A stretch of 9,355 nt of DNA, taken from NCBI GenBank assembly GCA_028291305.1, contig JAQGII010000096.1:1-9355 (forward strand), in the 5' to 3' direction. The DNA comes from Caulobacteraceae bacterium. GTDB lineage: Bacteria > Pseudomonadota > Alphaproteobacteria > Caulobacterales > Caulobacteraceae. Made by a program: the position numbers and the translations under genes. A model generated the notes under the pieces. It saw only the letters and a list, made by a program, of their open reading frames with translations. It ran no database searches and was not told the origin of the DNA. Of the stretch, positions 6,855 to 9,355 are shown piece by piece; position 1 is the first letter of the stretch; each line of letters starts with the position of its first letter.

Positions 6855-7784
6855 TTACGCCGCGACCTTGGCCTCGCCTTCGGCTTCCGGCGGGCGTTCG
6901 ATCAGCAGGCGCGACTTCTCGATCAGGAAGTCGGCGAACACGCGCACCTTGGCCGGCAGCAGGTGGCGGTGCGGATAGAGCATCACCAGGCTGACGGGTT
7001 CGGGCGGATGGTCGGGCAGGATCACCTGCAGGCGGCCCTGGCGCAGGTGCTCGGCCACTTCCCAGTAGGGCTTCAGCATGATGCCGGCGCCGTCCAGGGT
7101 CCATTCGGTGAGCACATCGCCGTCGTCGGCGTCGAACTTGCCCGACACCGGCAGGGTCGAGGGGCCTTCCGGCGTGTTCAGCGTCCAGCGGAAGTCGGTG
7201 CTGCCGGGGAAGCGAAGCAGCAGGCAGTTGTGCTGCAGCAGGTCCTCGGGGGCCTGCGGCGCGCCGTGTTTGGCGATGTAGGACGGAGATGCGACCAGGA
7301 CGCGCGGGCAGTCTGCCAGCTTGCGCACGATGAAGCTGGAGTCCGGCAGGGCCGACATGCGGATGGCCACGTCCACCGACTCCGACAGCAGGTCCACCGA
7401 GTGGTCGGACAGGCGCAGGCGCACCTCCACCCGGGGGTGCAGGCTGTGGAATTCGGACACCAGCGGCGCCAGGATGCGGCGGCCGAAACCCAGCGGCGCG
7501 GCGATCCGCAGCGCGCCGGTCGGCACCCCCGAGGCCATCGCCATGCTCGATTCGGCGCGCTCGACGGCCTCCAACACGTTCAGGGCATGCTCATAAAATA
7601 TGCAACCGGCCTCGGTAGGCTGCAGGCTGCGGGTGGTGCGGTTGAGCAGCCGGACCCCCACCTGCTCCTCCAGCTGGAGGATGCGATGGCTGGCCGCCGC
7701 CGCCGACAGGCGCAGGTTGCGGGCCGCGGCCGAGATGCTCTTCAGTTCGACGGCGCGGACAAAGACCTTGAGTTCGTTCAGCAC
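6855..7784 (-). CDS. LysR-type transcriptional regulator
   Basis: This is a 309-residue DNA-binding regulator of normal family length. The winged helix-turn-helix is at residues 1-60, with the recognisable stretch SISAAARNLRLSAAAASHRI, then LEEQVGVRLLNRTTRSLQPTEAG. A linker helix follows, and the effector-binding domain runs from about 90 to 295, opening with GALRIAAPLGFGRRILAP and including DVAIRMSALPDSSFIVRKL. The start is GTG at 7784 with AGGGGG 7 bases upstream. It is divergent from the amidohydrolase operon and convergent with the GGT-like gene, so it sits between two probable ureide genes and likely controls one or both. The effector is unknown; a ureide intermediate is my inference. 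A short AT-rich run of codons at residues 62-64 includes the rare ATA. Similar CrgA/AaeR-type LysR proteins regulate many unrelated pathways, so the target is not fixed by sequence alone. Confidence 0.96.
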   Translation of the reverse strand: MLNELKVFVRAVELKSISAAARNLRLSAAAASHRILQLEEQVGVRLLNRTTRSLQPTEAGCIFYEHALNVLEAVERAESSMAMASGVPTGALRIAAPLGFGRRILAPLVSEFHSLHPRVEVRLRLSDHSVDLLSESVDVAIRMSALPDSSFIVRKLADCPRVLVASPSYIAKHGAPQAPEDLLQHNCLLLRFPGSTDFRWTLNTPEGPSTLPVSGKFDADDGDVLTEWTLDGAGIMLKPYWEVAEHLRQGRLQVILPDHPPEPVSLVMLYPHRHLLPAKVRVFADFLIEKSRLLIERPPEAEGEAKVAA

Positions 7785-7820
7785 GTCGACACCCCCTGTT
7801 CAGTTTCCCGGCGAAGGGCG

Positions 7821-7834
7821 CTCGCAAGTGCGAG
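7821..7834. promoter_or_regulatory. Short inverted repeat in the LysR leader
   Basis: CTCGCA and TGCGAG are exact 6-bp arms around AG. The site lies 36 bases upstream of the LysR start, so it may be an operator. A hairpin with a 2-base loop is unlikely to form in RNA without opening the last pair. Confidence 0.3.
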
Positions 7835-7840
7835 AGGACT

Positions 7841-7857
7841 TTCAAATCCTATCTGAA
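7841..7857. promoter_or_regulatory. Candidate LysR-type binding dyad, TTCA-N9-TGAA
   Basis: TTCA (7841-7844) and TGAA (7854-7857) form an inverted repeat around an AT-rich 9-base centre. LysR-type sites are usually short interrupted dyads of about this size next to the regulator gene. It lies 56 bases upstream of the LysR start and about 107 bases upstream of the divergent amidohydrolase start, a fit for an autoregulatory or recognition site. The arms are only 4 bp, so this rests on position and spacing. Confidence 0.4.
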
Positions 7858-7884
7858 GGCGCCGGGCTTCCGCGTACGCCAGTA

Positions 7885-7905
7885 TGAGGCGCTGATTTTG
7901 CCTCA
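7885..7905. promoter_or_regulatory. Perfect dyad TGAGGC-N9-GCCTCA upstream of the amidohydrolase operon
   Basis: TGAGGC (7885-7890) and GCCTCA (7900-7905) are exact 6-bp inverted repeats with a 9-base spacer. The dyad ends 59 bases before the ATG at 7965, a position suited to activation or repression of that operon. It has the same spacer length as the dyad centred 46 bases away. No clear -35/-10 pair was identified between it and the gene. Confidence 0.5.
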
Positions 7906-7964
7906 GGGCGGTGGCGACAAACCTCCGACCGGCGGCTAGGCTCCAGCTAAGATTTGGACAGTCC

Positions 7965-9230
7965 ATGTATGCCCTGACGTCTGATTTGGGCGATCGCCCT
8001 ATCGCCCGATGCAATGTTCTCGGCGCTGTCCCCTTCAGCGAGGACCACGATTTTCTTAATCGGCCCTATCTGACCGAGTCGCATCGAAAGACCCTGGAAC
8101 TGGTCAGAATGTGGATGACTGCCGCAGGAATGAGCGTTCGGCTCGATCCACTAGGCAATCTGCTTGGCCGCTACGAAGGGACGCAAGCGAATGCTCCGGC
8201 GCTGCTGATCGGGTCGCATATCGATACCGTCCGCAACGGCGGCCGTTACGACGGAGCCCTGGGCGTCATGCTCGGCATCGAGACGGTCGAAGCCCTGTCG
8301 AGCGTGGGGCGGCGCATGCCCTTCGCCATCGAGGTGATCGCCTTCGGCGACGAGGAAGGCTCGCGCTTTCCCGCGTCCATGCTGTGCAGCCGCGGCATCG
8401 TCGGCGGCATCGGCGAGGAGGCGCTGGCCCTCGAGGACGCCGACGGCGTGTCCCTCCGCCAGGCCCTGCTGGACTTCGGCCTGGACCCCACCGACATCGC
8501 CAAGGCGGCGCGCAGGCCCGGCGAGGTGCTGGCCTATGTCGAGGCCCATATCGAACAGGGCCCGGTGCTGGAGGCCAGGGACCTGGCCATCGGCGTGGTC
8601 ACCGGCATCGCCGCCCAGCTGCGGCTGAAGGCGCGTTTCATCGGCGAGGCCGGGCATGCCGGCACCAGCCCCATGGGCCTGCGCACGGACGCCATCGCCG
8701 CCGCCGCCGCGGGCGTGCTGGCCGTGGAACAGATCTGCGCCGCCGGCGCGCCCGACCTGCGGGGCACCGTCGGCCGGTTCCTGCCCAAGACCGCGGCCTA
8801 CAATGTGATCGCCGGCGAGGTGGAGATGGGCGTCGACCTGCGCGCCTCCAACCGTCCGGTGCGCGACGCGGCGGCCGAACAGATCAAGACCCGCCTGGCG
8901 CAGATCGCGCGGGAGCGCGGCGTGGCCCTGGAATTCACCGTCGTCCAGGACCTGCCCGACACCCCCTGCGACCCGCGCCTGGTGCGGGTGATGACCGAGG
9001 CCGTCGAGGCGGTGGGGGTCGCGCCGTTCCAGCTGGTCAGCGGGGCGGGGCACGACGCCATGGCCGTCAGCGGCCTGGCGCCGGTGGCCATGCTGTTCAT
9101 CCGCTGCGAGCGGGGCATCAGTCACAACGCCGACGAAGCGGTGGCCGCGGCCGACGTGGCCCTTGCGACGCGGGCTCTGGTGGCGTTTGTCGAGAAACTG
9201 GCGCTGGAGAACGCCGTGGAGACGACATGA
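7965..9230 (+). CDS. Allantoate amidohydrolase-type M20 peptidase (AllC/HpxK-like)
   Basis: The enzyme probably hydrolyses allantoate to ureidoglycine, ammonia and CO2 in the cytoplasm. The 421 residues fit the M20 group of allantoate amidohydrolases, N-carbamoyl-L-amino acid hydrolases and beta-ureidopropionases. The dinuclear metal site is complete: GSHIDTV (His 85), GGRYDGALGV (Asp 96), GDEEGSRFP (Glu 130, Glu 131), EAHIEQG (His 195) and GISHNADE (His 387). The dimerisation (lid) domain lies between His 195 and about residue 310 and contains GEAGHAGTSPMGLRTDA. The start is ATG at 7965, with a weak GGA 6 bases upstream. The frame opens earlier at GTG 7911, but those 18 residues are unlike the family. 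Allantoate is preferred over N-carbamoyl amino acids because the next gene, overlapping by ATGA, encodes a ureidoglycine-type aminotransferase. Codons 1-97 are clearly poorer in G/C at the third position than the rest. Confidence 0.9.
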   Translation: MYALTSDLGDRPIARCNVLGAVPFSEDHDFLNRPYLTESHRKTLELVRMWMTAAGMSVRLDPLGNLLGRYEGTQANAPALLIGSHIDTVRNGGRYDGALGVMLGIETVEALSSVGRRMPFAIEVIAFGDEEGSRFPASMLCSRGIVGGIGEEALALEDADGVSLRQALLDFGLDPTDIAKAARRPGEVLAYVEAHIEQGPVLEARDLAIGVVTGIAAQLRLKARFIGEAGHAGTSPMGLRTDAIAAAAAGVLAVEQICAAGAPDLRGTVGRFLPKTAAYNVIAGEVEMGVDLRASNRPVRDAAAEQIKTRLAQIARERGVALEFTVVQDLPDTPCDPRLVRVMTEAVEAVGVAPFQLVSGAGHDAMAVSGLAPVAMLFIRCERGISHNADEAVAAADVALATRALVAFVEKLALENAVETT

Positions 9231-9355
9231 CGACTGTGCTGCGCGAGATCGATCCGCCGCAACGGCTGCTGATGGGACCGGGCCCGGTCAACGCCCACCC
9301 GCGCGTGCTGCGGGCCATGTCGGCCCAGCTGCTGGGCCAGTTCGATCCGGAATTC
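9227..9355 (+). CDS. Class V aminotransferase, ureidoglycine/alanine-glyoxylate type (PucG/HpxJ-like), N-terminal 43 codons, cut by window end
   Basis: The ATG at 9227 shares bases with the TGA of the upstream gene (ATGA), so translation is probably coupled and the two form an operon. The visible residues include LLMGPGPVNAHPRVLRAMS followed by LLGQFDPEF. This is the N-terminal signature of the alanine-glyoxylate/serine-glyoxylate aminotransferase group, PLP enzymes of fold type I; the GPGP segment lies at the start of the substrate and cofactor pocket. Next to an allantoate amidohydrolase gene, the likely role is that of PucG or HpxJ, which transfers the amino group of ureidoglycine to glyoxylate, giving oxalurate and glycine. 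Serine-glyoxylate or alanine-glyoxylate aminotransferase remains possible, since the PLP lysine and substrate-specific residues lie beyond the window. Confidence 0.88.
   Translation, partial: MTTVLREIDPPQRLLMGPGPVNAHPRVLRAMSAQLLGQFDPEF

Noticed and set aside
5173..7104. Minus-strand open frame of 643 codons opposite the GGT-family gene
   Set aside because: It is a low-complexity His/Gly/Arg/Gln-rich shadow of the real gene. It also overlaps the LysR coding sequence in another frame.
5532..7856. Plus-strand open frame of 774 codons covering the GGT-family and LysR genes
   Set aside because: It is the +1 shadow of one and antisense to the other, with no recognisable motif and a Pro/Arg/Gly-rich composition.
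9350..9355. The window ends exactly in GAATTC, an EcoRI site, suggesting a cloning junction
   Set aside because: The bases encode the conserved Glu-Phe of the QFDPEF motif of the aminotransferase, so the site is natural coding sequence. The left end carries no such site.

Overview
The window is a high-GC chromosomal segment, very probably from an alphaproteobacterium; a Caulobacter/Phenylobacterium-like member of the Caulobacterales is my best guess. The basis is strong G/C preference at third codon positions, frequent GTG/TTG starts, long antisense shadow frames typical of such genomes, and the style of the proteins. No rRNA or tRNA gene, CRISPR array, insertion sequence or phage gene was seen. 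The longest stretch without a gene is about 210 bases.

Left part (1-3758): the C-terminal end of a small multi-pass membrane protein is followed by a strong intrinsic terminator. A class I cytochrome c gene lies on the minus strand and is divergent from ppc, a complete phosphoenolpyruvate carboxylase gene (anaplerotic CO2 fixation). The region between cytochrome c and ppc holds two perfect dyads. Convergent to ppc is a 428-residue cytoplasmic protein I do not recognise (3796-5082), with a 17-bp palindrome just upstream of its start.

Right part (5245-9355): this looks like a piece of a ureide (allantoin/uric acid) catabolic locus. It contains a gamma-glutamyltranspeptidase-fold Ntn hydrolase without a signal peptide and with altered substrate-pocket residues. 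A LysR-type regulator follows on the minus strand. Divergent from it are an allantoate amidohydrolase-type M20 peptidase and, overlapping it by ATGA, the first 43 codons of a class V aminotransferase of the ureidoglycine/alanine-glyoxylate type, cut by the window end. In the pathway described for Klebsiella, allantoate gives ureidoglycine (HpxK/AllC), ureidoglycine plus glyoxylate gives oxalurate (HpxJ/PucG), oxalurate is split to oxamate and carbamoyl phosphate, and oxamate gives oxalate plus ammonia through HpxW, a GGT-family enzyme. The GGT-like protein here is therefore best read as a probable oxamate amidohydrolase, not a glutathione-processing enzyme. This is inferred from context and from residue substitutions.

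Points for a second look are two dyads with the same 9-bp spacing in the LysR/amidohydrolase intergenic region, a sharp change in third-position GC inside the amidohydrolase gene near codon 98, the reassigned GGT-family enzyme, and the unrecognised 428-residue protein with its palindromic upstream site.
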